This document shows positions 18,529 to 27,777 of a stretch of 64,000 nt of DNA, one piece after another; the stretch's first letter is position 1, and every line of letters starts with the position of its first letter. Location: assembly GCF_017873435.1 (NCBI RefSeq), contig NZ_JAGGKG010000004.1, positions 162,210 through 226,209 on the forward strand. Direction: 5' to 3'. This stretch comes from Paenibacillus turicensis. Its GTDB lineage: Bacteria; Bacillota; Bacilli; Paenibacillales; Paenibacillaceae. The notes beneath the pieces were generated by a model. The model made no database searches, was not told where the DNA came from, and worked only from the letters and a program-made list of their open reading frames with translations. The position numbers and the translations under genes are program-made.

Positions 18529-19380
18529 TCAAGTTTCTGAATCTGTATCTGTATCCCGATGAGTAACACGATGTACATGAATGGTTAAATATAATTTCTC
18601 ATCATCTGACAGCTCAACCTTTAAATACTTTTCGATTTTAAGCATACAGCTATAAGCCTTTTTATATTTCGACTTGACCTGCTTTAGCAAAAAATCGTCT
18701 AGGGAATTCACTTTCTCCCTCTTATTTAAACGCTGAAAGAAAAATTTTAAGTGGGTTACAAATCGTTCATAGCTGATCGATTTCTCATCAATCACAATAT
18801 TGTAAGAATACTTAATGATATTAAATATATCTTGTATTTTTTCAGCTTGCTTAGCAATATCAGCGATTTTTCCATTGTGGCTGTTCATTTGTGCATTAAT
18901 GAAATGCATGGCGATGTTCCCCGCCTCATCCTTGGACAATTGCCTACCTGTCATTTCTTCAATAAATTCAAGCGCTTTGCTTCCTACTGCATATTCTTTA
19001 GGATAAAACTTCTCAATTTCCCACAATAGCGGATTCACATTGATAAAGCCTTGATCCAAAAGTTTAAATGCATTATTGATATGATCCGTTAGGGAAACAT
19101 AAATATAATCGCTCAAATGTACATCTAAAATATTTTTTGCATATTCAATAATGTCATAACATAACTCTACATATTCTGAAGGTACATCCTCTAGTAGCAA
19201 TTTGAATTTTTCTGAAGCATCCTTCTGCTTAAGAATAAACACTTTTTCGATTAAATCTTGTTGGACAAGGTCACCTGCACTTTTTTTAAATGCAATTCCA
19301 CGTCCCATCACAACAAATTCATCTTTATTTTTATCCTTTGCTATGATCGCATTATTATTAAACACTTTTTCGATAATCAT
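18529..19380 (-). CDS. licT: BglG/LicT family transcription antiterminator
   Basis: The 283-residue protein has an RNA-binding CAT domain (MIIEKVFNNNAIIAKDKN, then VMGRGIAFKK) and two PTS-regulation domains. The phosphorylatable histidines are visible in LTDHINNA and MHFINAQMN (PRD1), and in THLKFFFQR and LTIHVHRVTHR (PRD2). It binds RAT hairpins when the cognate sugar is present and prevents termination. Targets are the RAT before the PTS gene and the RAT before licT itself, so it is also autoregulated. A GGGGGG site lies 7 bases before the ATG. Confidence 0.95.
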   Translation of the reverse strand: MIIEKVFNNNAIIAKDKNKDEFVVMGRGIAFKKSAGDLVQQDLIEKVFILKQKDASEKFKLLLEDVPSEYVELCYDIIEYAKNILDVHLSDYIYVSLTDHINNAFKLLDQGFINVNPLLWEIEKFYPKEYAVGSKALEFIEEMTGRQLSKDEAGNIAMHFINAQMNSHNGKIADIAKQAEKIQDIFNIIKYSYNIVIDEKSISYERFVTHLKFFFQRLNKREKVNSLDDFLLKQVKSKYKKAYSCMLKIEKYLKVELSDDEKLYLTIHVHRVTHRDTDTDSET

Positions 19381-19480
19381 TTGAGCGCCCCCCTTTACCT
19401 ATTATTCGTCTTAAGGATAGGATTTAGACATTGGGCGTAATCACGTTTGCACACCTTCAAAGTCAACTTTAACCAAATGA

Positions 19481-19496
19481 TGAAAACGTATACATT
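19481..19496. promoter_or_regulatory. cre-like catabolite-repression site
   Basis: ATGAAAACGTATACAT fits the CcpA consensus WTGNAANCGNWNNCAW at every defined position. It lies about 100 bases upstream of licT, between the first terminator and the gene. Confidence 0.6.
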
Positions 19497-19603
19497 GCAA
19501 TGCGGACAAATAATAATTTTCATCTACTTAGCCATTTACACATCACACACCCCTCGGCAAAATGTTTACCGGTTAAACCTGTACGGCATATATCAGGGAT
19601 AAG

Positions 19604-19673
19604 AAAAAAGGCAAAACCCAAAACATGTTAGATCTTCAACATGCCCTGGGTTTTGCCTTTTCAGTAACAATCC
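19604..19673 (-). promoter_or_regulatory. RAT antiterminator and terminator before licT
   Basis: On the minus strand GGGATTGTTACTG...AAGGCAAAACCC (19673-19644) is a second LicT-type RAT. It overlaps a terminator with arms GGCAAAACCCA (19610-19620) and TGGGTTTTGCC (19647-19657), then a T-run. The stretch 19381-19787 holds this site and two cre-like sites and no gene. Confidence 0.88.
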
Positions 19674-19716
19674 CACACTTAGATTACCACTGTTTTTTTT
19701 ATTTGGCAAGCATAAA

Positions 19717-19730
19717 TGTGTGCGCTTCCA
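19717..19730. promoter_or_regulatory. Second cre-like site
   Basis: On the minus strand TGGAAGCGCACACA resembles the CcpA consensus with one or two deviations. It lies in the expected promoter region ahead of the licT RAT. Confidence 0.4.
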
Positions 19731-19787
19731 CATTTTTTTTATAAATAATAAAAACAATGTGAATAGCATACGCTTGTAGGTGTTTTC

Positions 19788-20675
19788 TTATTTTACAGTT
19801 AACGCCATGAACTCCTCTGTAAAGCATTGAAGTAAAAGCTTTTTTGTTTCAGACATATAATTAGAGTGCCTACTTTGTAGGATACCTATTGAGATCAAAG
19901 GATTTATCAGTTTAACACATAAAATGACTACATCTTGCGGCAGTGGTGTTGATGATAACACAACCCCTACATAATCGTTCTGAGTAATCATAGCAGGAAT
20001 CGCGGAAATTTGACTTATTGAATGAAAAAATGGTGTCTCCTTATAAACCGAAAGTTCTCGTTCTAACTGTAATCTGTATAAGCAATTAGATCCCCCCGTC
20101 ACTAAAGGATATGTAATCAGATCACTCAGTTCTATACCCTCTTCTTTAGTAAGTGGATGATCGCCGTGGACAATAAACTTTATTTCTTCATGATATAAAT
20201 GCTGAAACTGCAACTGAGACATATCCATCGGTTCTCCTGAGATAACAAAATCAAGATTAGGTTTTTCCATTAATTTTTTTGATAGTTCATCCGTATTTCC
20301 AACTACAAAATGACAACTCACCTTTGGCTTATATACACTAAAATTCTTTAATGCATTGGGAAGCACCTTATCAATTAATATTTCACTAATACCAATATGG
20401 ATATTTCCAATTTCCTCTTTTTGTAAGGCTGCGGCTTTTTGTGCAACTGCATACCAATGGTTAATTAGCATGTTTACCTCTTTCGCATAGATTTTACCAG
20501 ATTCCGTTAATTCGGCATCCCATCCTCTTTTAAATAGTGTTAATCCAAGTTCTTTTTCAAGTCGTTGGATCTGATTTGTAACTGTAGATTGGGCATAGTG
20601 TAACTTTTCAGCTGCTTTGGAGAAAGTTCCTTCCTCAATAATTGTACGGAACGTGATTAATTCCTTTAAATCCAT
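19788..20675 (-). CDS. LysR family transcriptional regulator
   Basis: The protein of about 295 residues has an N-terminal winged helix (LKELITFRTIIEEGTFSKAA, then YAQSTVTNQIQRLEKELG) and a periplasmic-binding-like effector domain with a hinge (DFVISGEPMDM). I chose the ATG at 20675, since GGAG lies 9 bases upstream and gives the family N-terminus MDLKELITF. It is divergent from the tautomerase/CMD gene pair and probably regulates it. The 110-base intergenic region is rich in ATAC/GTAT half-sites. Confidence 0.9.
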   Translation of the reverse strand: MDLKELITFRTIIEEGTFSKAAEKLHYAQSTVTNQIQRLEKELGLTLFKRGWDAELTESGKIYAKEVNMLINHWYAVAQKAAALQKEEIGNIHIGISEILIDKVLPNALKNFSVYKPKVSCHFVVGNTDELSKKLMEKPNLDFVISGEPMDMSQLQFQHLYHEEIKFIVHGDHPLTKEEGIELSDLITYPLVTGGSNCLYRLQLERELSVYKETPFFHSISQISAIPAMITQNDYVGVVLSSTPLPQDVVILCVKLINPLISIGILQSRHSNYMSETKKLLLQCFTEEFMALTVK

Positions 20676-20785
20676 AATATTAATCTCCATCTATAATTTC
20701 GATAATGTTGTGCACTATATTCAATTATACAAATAAACATATGTACTATACAATTCAACTATAAAAACAGAAGGAGGTATGTGTT

Positions 20786-21193
20786 ATGCCCTTTGTACGA
20801 GTGGATTACATGAAAGGTCAGTATACTAAGGAGCAGTTAGGTAGCATTAGTAAAACTATACAAAGCGTTCTAATTGAACAATTCAATGTTCCATCTAAAG
20901 ATTACTTTCAAATTTATCAGAAACATGAAGATTTTGAATTTTATTATGACCCTGAATACTTCAATGTTGCCAGAACAGACAAGCTTTTATACATCTACGT
21001 GACATTAGCCCCTGGAAGGTCTCAACTCAAAAAGCTTGAATTTTATCAAAAGCTTTCCTGCCTTTTATCTACTACATGTAGCATCAGACAAGAAGATGTA
21101 TTTATTATGTTGGTAGAATCTGAACGTGAAAACTGGTCCTTTGGCAATGGGCTTGCGCAAGCTTTTGAGCTAAATAACGGAGGAGTACAATGA
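20786..21193 (+). CDS. Tautomerase family protein
   Basis: The 135-residue protein has the 4-oxalocrotonate-tautomerase/MSAD signature. The second residue is Pro (MPFVRVDY), which becomes the catalytic N-terminal proline after Met removal. A helix with KEQLGSISKTIQSVL and a second beta-alpha-beta unit (KLLYIYVTLAPGRSQLKK) follow. Family members tautomerise or dehalogenate small keto acids in the cytosol. Its stop overlaps the start of the next gene (ATGA), so it is translated with a carboxymuconolactone-decarboxylase-like partner. AGGAGG precedes the ATG. Confidence 0.88.
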   Translation: MPFVRVDYMKGQYTKEQLGSISKTIQSVLIEQFNVPSKDYFQIYQKHEDFEFYYDPEYFNVARTDKLLYIYVTLAPGRSQLKKLEFYQKLSCLLSTTCSIRQEDVFIMLVESERENWSFGNGLAQAFELNNGGVQ

Positions 21194-21513
21194 AAAACAA
21201 AAAAATCACCTCTACTGCAAGAGCGAATTTTGGAGAGTTCGCACCTGCATTTGTAGCATATACCGAAAATATATTATTTGGAGATGTATGGCGTAGAGGA
21301 AATTTACCACTACGAGAACGAAGTCTTATTACACTAAGCACATTAATCGCAGGCGAACACACGAATCAGCTTCCTTACCATTTAAAGTTAGCTAGAGAAA
21401 ATGGTATATCACAGGAAGAAATCGTTGAAGTGATCACACATCTTGCGTTCTACGTAGGTTGGCCACGCGCCGCAACGGCTCTAAAAATAGCAAAGGATAT
21501 GTGTAGTGAATAA
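21190..21513 (+). CDS. Carboxymuconolactone decarboxylase family protein
   Basis: The 107-residue all-helical protein matches the CMD family: FGDVWRRGNLPLRERSLITL, then AGEHTNQLPYHLKLARENG and EEIVEVITHLAFYVGWPRA. The AhpD-type CxxC pair is absent, so a peroxidase role is unlikely; a decarboxylase or related lyase is more likely. It overlaps the tautomerase gene by 4 bases, which implies a joint pathway. Both enzymes fit degradation of a small aromatic-derived or unsaturated acid, but the substrate is unknown. Confidence 0.88.
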   Translation: MKNKKITSTARANFGEFAPAFVAYTENILFGDVWRRGNLPLRERSLITLSTLIAGEHTNQLPYHLKLARENGISQEEIVEVITHLAFYVGWPRAATALKIAKDMCSE

Positions 21514-21529
21514 CTTGCCTCCACATACA

Positions 21530-21551
21530 GGGGAGAATGGTTATTCTCCCC
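21530..21551 (+). terminator. Hairpin behind the CMD-family gene
   Basis: GGGGAGAAT and ATTCTCCCC form a perfect 9-bp stem with a 4-base loop. There is no T-run, so termination may be incomplete. Confidence 0.5.
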
Positions 21552-21561
21552 CACTCTACCT

Positions 21562-23541
21562 CTATCTTTTGTATAAATTTTGTGAAAATAAATCAATAAG
21601 CACAGCTGCTTCTTGCTTCAGCAAATAGTTTTTCGCTAAGTAATCAACTCCATCTGCTGTTTCGTTCACATCGGGTCCATACATTTTACGTCCTACTACA
21701 TATTGAACTGCTTCATTTGCCCACGGTGATACTTCACCTTGGAGCTTCGCTTCTACAGGAGTAGCCCCCAATCCATACTTAACTAGCTTCCACAATATTG
21801 TAGCTGCTTGCTCACGAGTTAAGACTTCATCTGGTCTAAATGTTCCATCAGAGAAACCAGATACAATACCAGCTTCAATCGCGGTCTGAATTGCTGCTTC
21901 ATTTCGATTACCTATTGTATCTTCAAATGAAGACGGACTTACAGACAAGGGGAAATCAGTTAATCTGAGTAGCAGTGCAATAAAATCTCCTCTACTCATA
22001 GGTTTCTCTGGCTGAAACAGACTAGAATCAGAAGCAAACAATCCCATCTGTGTCAGGTTATAAATATAATTAGCATAGGGATAATTTGTTGGAACATCAT
22101 CATACAAAATTGGTGTTGGCATCTTTTGTGACCAACTGCCTGGTTTGTTATAGAAAAAATACATATTTCCTGTTTTATTACCTTTAAACCCCGCAGGCGT
22201 ACCATTGCTGTCATAAAATAAATGATCATCTGCCCAAGTAAGCACATGCTTCCCTAATGGGCTAGTAACGATAAGTGTACCCTGTTCAACGTTTGCTTTA
22301 ATATCATATCGCCATGCTGGAAATCGTAAATCCTTGTACATGCCTTCATAGCTCAGCAAAACTCCTTTTGTTGGCTTCGTAATTACAGAGGGTGGAGCCT
22401 GACTGTCCTTGGCAGGGAAATATCGATTCATAAATTGCTGAAGGAACAACTGACGCAAATTACCTTGATCTCGGTTTAACACGATGAAGATACCTACATT
22501 TTCCTCAGGCATTAACCACAAGCTGGTGTGGAATCCTGGCAAATCTCCGCCTTTCTCTACTACATTGTATCCATTGTATAAATGTGGATATGAAGCTTCC
22601 AGTCCATAGCCACTACCTGCAATAGCAGGATTTATTGATACGCTATTCTTTTGCATTTGCTGTAGTGAAGTTTTACTGAGTATCGATGAACCTGGTCTGC
22701 CCTGAAGCTCCCCACCATTAAGAACGGCTAAAAGTAATTGCGCCACATCGTTCCCAGTAGAAAACATCCCCCCTTCGGGTAAGCTGTCAGGAATATTAGG
22801 CATCTGTGGTAACGGATTAAGCATGGCATCGTATGGAGTGGCAAGATTGGTTTTCACTTCCTCATTCATCAGAACATAACTTTGTTCCATACCAAGCGGC
22901 TTAAATAGGTGCTGCAACATATACGCCTCAAAAGACAGGCCACTTCTTTGTTCAATTAAGTAACCTAATAATGCAAATCCGTAATTGTTATATTTATAAG
23001 CTTCTCCAGGTTTAAGCACAACACTTGGCTTTGTTTGTTTTACATATTCCTCTAAGGTGTAGGTTTTCCCCCGAACCGCTGAGCGACCGAGATCAAAGCC
23101 TGATGTATTTGTCATTAAATGCTTAGCAGTTAGCGGAGCACCCGTAGTATTTTCAATACCTAATTGAGGTAAATACTGTCCTATGTCTTGATCTAAATCA
23201 ATCTGCTGCTTTTCTGCTAGTTGCATAACCCCAATCGAGGTGAGAAACTTAGATACAGATGCTAGCCGAAATATTGTCTTTTCAGCATCAAACGGGGTTT
23301 TATTTTCAACATCCGCATAGCCATATCCCTCATTAAGTATGATCTTGTTGTCCTTCACAATAACAACTCCAGCACCCGCTAGTTGGTCTTTTACCTCTTG
23401 TTGTTTAAAAAAGTTATCAGAAAATTTCACCACATTCTCTTTATTCAAATCAACTGGTATTTGACTTTCTGATCCTACAGCTAAAAGGGGTGACGTGGTT
23501 AACAGTATTGTACTGAGTGCAAGTATAACTAACTTTTTCAT
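21562..23541 (-). CDS. S-layer-anchored serine hydrolase (beta-lactamase/PBP4* type)
   Basis: The protein of about 659 residues begins with a Sec signal peptide (MKKLVILALSTILLTTSPLL). The class C beta-lactamase-type domain follows, with catalytic SVSK in RLASVSKFLTSIG, the YxN motif in YKYNNYGFALLGYL and a late EKGGDLPGFHTS. A small beta domain comes next. The C-terminal 180 residues are three S-layer homology units (FQPEKPMSRGDFIALLLRL, FRPDEVLTREQAATILWKL, YLLKQEAAVLIDLF). It should be displayed on the cell wall and act on D-amino-acid peptides or esters. I chose the ATG at 23541, preceded by AAAGGAG. Confidence 0.9.
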   Translation of the reverse strand: MKKLVILALSTILLTTSPLLAVGSESQIPVDLNKENVVKFSDNFFKQQEVKDQLAGAGVVIVKDNKIILNEGYGYADVENKTPFDAEKTIFRLASVSKFLTSIGVMQLAEKQQIDLDQDIGQYLPQLGIENTTGAPLTAKHLMTNTSGFDLGRSAVRGKTYTLEEYVKQTKPSVVLKPGEAYKYNNYGFALLGYLIEQRSGLSFEAYMLQHLFKPLGMEQSYVLMNEEVKTNLATPYDAMLNPLPQMPNIPDSLPEGGMFSTGNDVAQLLLAVLNGGELQGRPGSSILSKTSLQQMQKNSVSINPAIAGSGYGLEASYPHLYNGYNVVEKGGDLPGFHTSLWLMPEENVGIFIVLNRDQGNLRQLFLQQFMNRYFPAKDSQAPPSVITKPTKGVLLSYEGMYKDLRFPAWRYDIKANVEQGTLIVTSPLGKHVLTWADDHLFYDSNGTPAGFKGNKTGNMYFFYNKPGSWSQKMPTPILYDDVPTNYPYANYIYNLTQMGLFASDSSLFQPEKPMSRGDFIALLLRLTDFPLSVSPSSFEDTIGNRNEAAIQTAIEAGIVSGFSDGTFRPDEVLTREQAATILWKLVKYGLGATPVEAKLQGEVSPWANEAVQYVVGRKMYGPDVNETADGVDYLAKNYLLKQEAAVLIDLFSQNLYKR

Positions 23542-23628
23542 TTCAATCTCCTTTGCAGTGATTTTGTTTAATCTTACAAAGGAAATACTTAATTGATCTT
23601 TATGCATTTCTTAATTCATTCTTAATTG

Positions 23629-24942
23629 TTATCCTCCCACTCGTACTCCCAACTTTTTTCCTCTTTCCTTTAATGTGCTCACTACTTGTATCACTGCCAT
23701 AACAACAGAGAACATAATCAAAATCGTTACGGACACCATCGGTGAGGTGGTGCTAGCCACTGTAACAAAAACTAACGTAGATAACGGGGCAATGCCAACA
23801 AGTATCGTGTTAATGATCCCAATTGAGGTCGCTAAGTTTTCTCTAGCTACAGCACCTACAATCCATGCGGAGAGCTTCGGGATCGATACCCCAACTAAAA
23901 ATCCAACAGGTATTAGAAATACACATATCATATAAATGTTTTGTAGAAATAAGGTTAGAAAAAAGCCAGTTAATGCAATGAGACAGTTAAAGGTAATGCT
24001 TTGGAGCCTATAATTTTTAAGCAATGGTACGCCAAACACACCACCTATAGACATACTTACCGTGATAACAGCACCAACAATTGTGACAGTTAAACTATAA
24101 GAAAAAATGATTAAATTCACATTGCCAGCAATCATCATTTGCAAAATAGGTGTAATACTAGATAACGCTGTGTTAAGCATTAAAATCGAGATGATGATCG
24201 GTAGCAGTTGCTTTTCTTGTTTTAAATAAGTGAAGCTTTGCTTTAACGCTGAAAGGTATCCGGTAGATGACACCGACTCGTCGGATTGGGCTAATTGTGC
24301 TGATTGCTTAGTCGATTGAGCTGATTGTGAAACTTGTCTTTTATACAGTGATGCATTGGTTTTGAAAAATAATAACAAAATGAGCACCGATATAAAAAAG
24401 GTTGAAGCATTGATAAAGGCTAATTGAGAATAAGAAGCGATAAATAATAAGCTAACCCCAATAAATTGAGCAATTAAGCCAACAATTTGGCCAATCCCTG
24501 TCATAAATCCTGATGCAATCGGGTAATCCTTTTCTCCAGTCACTTCTACTGTTAAGGGTGTTGTTAAGCCACTGGAGTAGCTCCCTAATGTATCAGATAT
24601 AAAATTTAAGATGACCGCAATGATTAAAATACTCCACTGAGATAGCTGGAGCGTAAAGGTCAAACCAATAATGAGATACATAAAGCTACGGGCTATACCT
24701 GAGATTAACAAGTATCGACCTCGATTTACGGTAGAATCCGCCTTATACCCTGTAAAGGTAGATAACAAGGGCGGAAATAATTCTGAGATTGACACTAAAC
24801 CAATTGCAAGGTTGGCTTGCTCAAATGTACTTACAAATGTAATTAAAGCCAAATAATACAGCTTATCACCAAAAACAGAAAAAATATTGGCTAAAGACAG
24901 TTTTCTAAAGCTAGCATTTCTTAAAAATAAATGCATCATCAT
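23629..24942 (-). CDS. MFS transporter, likely drug or peptide exporter
   Basis: About twelve hydrophobic helices and the segment FSVFGDKLYYLALITFV, SELFPPLLSTFTGYKAD place it in the major facilitator superfamily, closest to macrolide-efflux-like members. The loop between helices 6 and 7 is rich in Ser-Ala-Gln repeats (QSAQSTKQSAQLAQSDES). The start is uncertain: three consecutive ATG codons at 24942, 24939 and 24936 follow a GGGGA, and further in-frame ATGs lie upstream. It is divergent from an Rgg-like regulator that probably controls it. Confidence 0.85.
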   Translation of the reverse strand: MMMHLFLRNASFRKLSLANIFSVFGDKLYYLALITFVSTFEQANLAIGLVSISELFPPLLSTFTGYKADSTVNRGRYLLISGIARSFMYLIIGLTFTLQLSQWSILIIAVILNFISDTLGSYSSGLTTPLTVEVTGEKDYPIASGFMTGIGQIVGLIAQFIGVSLLFIASYSQLAFINASTFFISVLILLLFFKTNASLYKRQVSQSAQSTKQSAQLAQSDESVSSTGYLSALKQSFTYLKQEKQLLPIIISILMLNTALSSITPILQMMIAGNVNLIIFSYSLTVTIVGAVITVSMSIGGVFGVPLLKNYRLQSITFNCLIALTGFFLTLFLQNIYMICVFLIPVGFLVGVSIPKLSAWIVGAVARENLATSIGIINTILVGIAPLSTLVFVTVASTTSPMVSVTILIMFSVVMAVIQVVSTLKERGKKLGVRVGG

Positions 24943-25098
24943 TCCCCATTTCCATTTCATTCTCGTTTTTTTAAAATTAACATCAACCGATGAACCTGTG
25001 ATATTATTTTCGTATACGAAAATCATGAAATTCATGCTAGAAAATAGAGAACATCAGACGGGAACTACTGGGGACACGACCTAAAATGGAGGATTACG

Positions 25099-25998
25099 AT
25101 GGAGATTGGGAAGGCATTAAAGCATTTTAGAACGTTAAAAAATTTACGGCAAGTGGACTTTGCACAAGGGGTTGTTTCTGTTCCTTTTTATTCTAAAGTG
25201 GAGCATGGGGAGCACCGTATTAGTGCAGAGGATTTATTTGAAATCTTGAGTAAAAATGAGATTCCCATCGAGACGTTTATGAACACACTTGCCTCCTACC
25301 AGGTCGAGGATCATGAAGCACAGATGCGCCAACTCATATATCAGCATTTCTATAATGGAGACATTAAGGCGTTAAAGAAGCTACTAACGGACAATCAACT
25401 CACTAGCCTTGTTAACCCATCCTTATGGATTGCTCAACTAAAAACGACGATTGCGAATTTAGAAGGGACATTTACACAATTAGAGCAGGTCGAAATTGAC
25501 CTTATTTACGAAGAGATTATACGTATAGAATCGTGGACACCCTACTCGCTGATGTTATTTGCCAACACGTTATATTTATTTCCTTTTGAACGAGCAACTT
25601 TATTGATTCAAACCATCCTACGTCCTAAAGCATTACAGCGCTTAAATAAAGATAACCGAAGCAAGCAAATTATTTTAACGATTTGTTTAAACTATATTGC
25701 CGCATGTATTAAGCATCATAAACAAAATGAAATAAAACAGCCCTTGCAAGTATTGAGGGATGCCCCCAACCTTCCTGAGCTGTTTTTTTATAAAGTAATG
25801 GCTTTATTTTATGAGACACTACTGCAAAATGATCGGTCAAATGAAACATATCATGTAATTCATAGGAATCCTGATAACATTAAAATGATTACGGATTTAT
25901 TCCAGCATGTAAATATGTCGCCATTTGCTAAATCACTAATGCAATATTACGAAGATTATTTAAAAGAATCCGAAAAAGGGAACCTTAGAGGTTGCTAA
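25099..25998 (+). CDS. Rgg/GadR/MutR-type transcriptional regulator
   Basis: The 299-residue protein has an N-terminal XRE helix-turn-helix (IGKALKHFRTLKNLRQVDFA, KVEHGEHRISAEDLFEIL) and a long all-helical C-terminal domain, as in Rgg regulators of the RRNPP group. Such proteins bind short secreted peptides taken up by Opp. It is divergent from the MFS exporter gene with 100-160 bases between the starts. I looked for a short hydrophobic peptide gene next to it and found none. GGAGG lies 6 bases before the ATG. Confidence 0.82.
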   Translation: MEIGKALKHFRTLKNLRQVDFAQGVVSVPFYSKVEHGEHRISAEDLFEILSKNEIPIETFMNTLASYQVEDHEAQMRQLIYQHFYNGDIKALKKLLTDNQLTSLVNPSLWIAQLKTTIANLEGTFTQLEQVEIDLIYEEIIRIESWTPYSLMLFANTLYLFPFERATLLIQTILRPKALQRLNKDNRSKQIILTICLNYIAACIKHHKQNEIKQPLQVLRDAPNLPELFFYKVMALFYETLLQNDRSNETYHVIHRNPDNIKMITDLFQHVNMSPFAKSLMQYYEDYLKESEKGNLRGC

Positions 25999-26032
25999 AG
26001 AACACTTTATCGAAAATCACATTGAGGAATAA

Positions 26033-27499
26033 CTATTGAATAGGCATGAAGGCAACCTTCCAAATTCCATCTTCATCCTGAATCATTTGAAACCCGGCAT
26101 CCTTATCAGCGGATGGTTCAAACTTAATATATCCTTCATAGTCACTAGTAGACACAAAGGTACCTTTTTCAATATTTTGGAACTGTCGTTTACTGTTTTC
26201 TAACTCATCAGCAAGGCTAGAGGTATCTTTTTTTTGTAAATCTTGATCATGCTCTTCCTTTGTCCATTGCACATGTCCCTCTCTCGTCGTATAAAGGAAA
26301 TATTGCAAATCGTGTTGCTGGTCATAGCTCGCCTGAACGTACAGCTTGGCAACACTAAGTGGTTCAAGTCCGTTTAGCTTTTGCTTATCTAGCTTTTGAA
26401 GTAGTTCGTCATAAATTTTTTGCTCAGATTCGGTTAATAAGCTACTTTCTATATTGTTAGTCTGGTTAGTGTCAGCATGGTTATTGTTAGCATCTTTGCT
26501 GTTAGTTCCGCTCGTAGTAGCATTGCTTATAAACGCTCTTACCTTTTCACCGATTTCTTTAAAATGAGTACGATGTACGTAATGTCCTGCTTCCAATAAG
26601 ACCATCTCTCCATGGTTAGTTTGCTTCACTTGCTTCTCATGCTCAGGAATCCATCGATCTGTGGCCGGATTGTTAGCCTGTACAAAGAATAGCAGAGGTA
26701 GATTTTCAGGAAAAACCAACGATTCAGCAGCAGTAAAGTTAGCATTCATATGCTCTGCTTCGTTTAATTGCGTATTATTGTACATATTTTTGCGTATCAA
26801 AATATTAATTTGCTCTTTTGTTGCTTCATCATAAGGAAGTCCCTCATATTGGTCGTCTGACAGCTTTAATTGAATACGATGGAAACCCAAGTCTCGGAAC
26901 CATTTAATTGGAGTTGTCACCGATGAGTCAATTTTCTGTTCTTCTTTTAGCGCTGGAACGCTGCTATCTAACCCTACAAATCCTTTTACTTCATTAGGAT
27001 ACTGATTCACATAAGCTAAGCTATAAATGCCAGAAATCGAATGTCCCATCAAGGTATAATTGTTAATTTTCAAGCTCTGTAATGCCTCATGGATTTCACT
27101 TACGATATTTGCTGTGGTGCGTTCTTTATCGGTCTGATCACTTAAACCATACCCAAACGGTTCAACTACAACTACTTTATAATAGGGTGTTAGCTCTTCG
27201 ATCAATGGCTTAAAATCAAGAACAGGTGAAGCTGTTCCAAACCCAGGCAATAAAACAATGGTTTCCGCCCCTTGTCCCTGAATAAACACATTCATCTTTT
27301 TGCCATCCACAGCAACCTGCTGACCATAAGACTCTAGCCTTTTTTGCTCTGAACTGGCACTAATTTTATTAACGGCAAACACGATAGCTATAAAAAGCAA
27401 AATTGCTATGATGATACCTACGATAATTTTAAGTAAAATATTTAACACTTTTTTTGCCTTTTTCCCTCTAGAAGCTCCCTTATCTGCTGTTTGAATCAA
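26033..27499 (-). CDS. Membrane-anchored alpha/beta hydrolase
   Basis: An N-terminal basic segment and one membrane helix (residues about 20-45) anchor this 488-residue protein facing outward. The hydrolase fold shows LLPGFGTASPVLDF (oxyanion strand), the nucleophile elbow GHSISG and a late HYVHRTHF with the catalytic His. After residue 330 there is a Asn/Thr-rich linker and a C-terminal domain of about 150 residues with a Glu/Asp/Lys-rich character and no family known to me. The start is TTG, 10 bases behind GGAG. The substrate is unknown. Confidence 0.82.
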   Translation of the reverse strand: MIQTADKGASRGKKAKKVLNILLKIIVGIIIAILLFIAIVFAVNKISASSEQKRLESYGQQVAVDGKKMNVFIQGQGAETIVLLPGFGTASPVLDFKPLIEELTPYYKVVVVEPFGYGLSDQTDKERTTANIVSEIHEALQSLKINNYTLMGHSISGIYSLAYVNQYPNEVKGFVGLDSSVPALKEEQKIDSSVTTPIKWFRDLGFHRIQLKLSDDQYEGLPYDEATKEQINILIRKNMYNNTQLNEAEHMNANFTAAESLVFPENLPLLFFVQANNPATDRWIPEHEKQVKQTNHGEMVLLEAGHYVHRTHFKEIGEKVRAFISNATTSGTNSKDANNNHADTNQTNNIESSLLTESEQKIYDELLQKLDKQKLNGLEPLSVAKLYVQASYDQQHDLQYFLYTTREGHVQWTKEEHDQDLQKKDTSSLADELENSKRQFQNIEKGTFVSTSDYEGYIKFEPSADKDAGFQMIQDEDGIWKVAFMPIQ

Positions 27500-27659
27500 A
27501 TGTAATCAACTCCTGTTATAACAAATATATTAACCTATCAGGCTGTTATCTAAGTGCTACTGACTTATTTGCTTAAGGCTATTATTTAAGCTTACCGAAC
27601 AAAGATGTGCTTAAAATGACGGCAAGATGAACAGAATATGAACTAGGATAAATAAAATA

Positions 27660-27749
27660 ACGCATCCCCACAGTGAAAATCAATCCACATTCCTCCAGTA
27701 AGACTTAATCTTAATTTGGAAATGCTCATGATGTTTCGTGGTGATGCGT
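27660..27749 (-). terminator. Large branched hairpin behind deoD
   Basis: ACGCATCACCAC and GTGGGGATGCGT close a structure of about 90 bases whose interior also contains shorter complementary stretches. The minus-strand right edge is followed by TTATTTTATTTAT. It probably ends the LysR-deoD transcript. Confidence 0.5.
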
Positions 27750-27777
27750 CGATTATGGTCTATTATGCGTTATTAGA

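Noticed and set aside
18751..19029. Plus-strand open frames opposite licT
   Set aside because: No start signals; hydrophobic content is explained by the reverse complement of helical codons.
25036..25098. Short hydrophobic peptide gene for the Rgg-like regulator
   Set aside because: No frame with a ribosome binding site and suitable hydrophobic end was found in this gap or in 25999-26032.
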